Below, piece by piece: positions 5,421-5,557 of a DNA stretch of 5,557 nt. Made by a program: the position numbers and the translations under genes. The stretch is from assembly GCA_963738445.1 (NCBI GenBank), contig CAVTWS010000005.1:1-5557 (forward strand), in the 5' to 3' direction. The notes under the pieces were generated by a model. That model was not told where the DNA came from. It saw nothing but the letters and a program-made list of their open reading frames with translations, and made no database searches. Within the stretch, counting starts at the first letter, position 1. The number at the start of each line of letters is the position of its first letter. This stretch comes from CAVTWS01 sp963738445 (GTDB lineage Bacteria; Actinomycetota; Acidimicrobiia; Acidimicrobiales; SHLQ01).

Positions 5421-5557
5421 CGGCCCTCGCTGGTCTCTACCTCCCGCAGATCCGCATGGAGTTCGCCACGGTCGTCGAGCGGGCCCGAGCCGCCGAAGCG
5501 GCCGGCTTCGACTCGGTGTGGTTCATGGATCACATGGCGCCACCGGCGAGCCGCCAC
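5417..5557 (+). CDS. LLM-class (luciferase-like) flavin-dependent oxidoreductase, N-terminal fragment
   Basis: Only the first 47 codons are visible (51 if the ATG at 5405 is used); the frame runs off the window. The pattern is the first strand and helix of the luciferase-like TIM barrel: GLYLPQIRM, then a helix VVERARAAEAAGFDSVWF, then MDHMAPP. These are hallmarks of F420- or FMN-dependent oxidoreductases common in actinobacteria. The cofactor cannot be decided from this fragment. Two starts are possible. TTG at 5417 overlaps the upstream TGA and has GGAG six bases before it. ATG at 5405 gives a 16-base overlap and the family-like opening MEFAL, but no Shine-Dalgarno. I chose TTG with low certainty. 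It is in an operon with the crotonase-family gene, consistent with a shared catabolic role. Confidence 0.85.
   Translation, partial: MTALAGLYLPQIRMEFATVVERARAAEAAGFDSVWFMDHMAPPASRH

Overview
The window is GC-rich, has almost no intergenic space within gene clusters, and uses GTG and possibly TTG starts. Together with the protein families present, this points to an actinobacterium, perhaps a mycobacterial relative or an acidimicrobial lineage. The genus cannot be read from this sequence. No tRNA, rRNA or CRISPR array is visible, and no stretch above 300 bases lacks a gene.

Layout from left to right. (1) The C-terminal 300 codons of a Baeyer-Villiger type flavin monooxygenase run on the plus strand and enter from outside the window. 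(2) Convergent to it, with a 14-base tail overlap, is a minus-strand pair: a cytochrome P450 followed by a TetR-family regulator. (3) Upstream of the P450 is a 143-base non-coding stretch. It holds a 25-base near-palindrome, the best operator candidate in the window, and a perfect 8-bp inverted repeat. (4) An IS110-family insertion sequence lies on the minus strand. Its 422-residue DEDD-type transposase is broken by two single-base frameshifts, and a 78-residue zinc-ribbon-like ORF follows 9 bases after the transposase stop. (5) A 181-base non-coding stretch contains a direct repeat of a small hairpin and an inverted repeat. (6) A plus-strand operon holds an enoyl-CoA hydratase/isomerase-fold protein and the first codons of a luciferase-like flavin-dependent oxidoreductase, overlapping the gene before it.

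The host genes fit a catabolic locus for a cyclic or isoprenoid-like substrate. The P450 would hydroxylate, the Baeyer-Villiger enzyme would insert oxygen next to a ketone, the luciferase-like protein would perform a further flavin-dependent step, and the crotonase-fold enzyme would act on acyl-CoA intermediates. The substrate is not determined by the sequence. The TetR protein is the likely local repressor.

The P450-TetR unit and the crotonase-oxidoreductase unit are divergent, and the IS110 element lies in what was probably their shared promoter region. The most interesting material is the IS110 element (double frameshift, zinc-ribbon companion, repeated hairpins where an IS110 bridge RNA could be encoded) and the palindrome before the P450. 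I do not see a clearly new defence system or other undescribed system.
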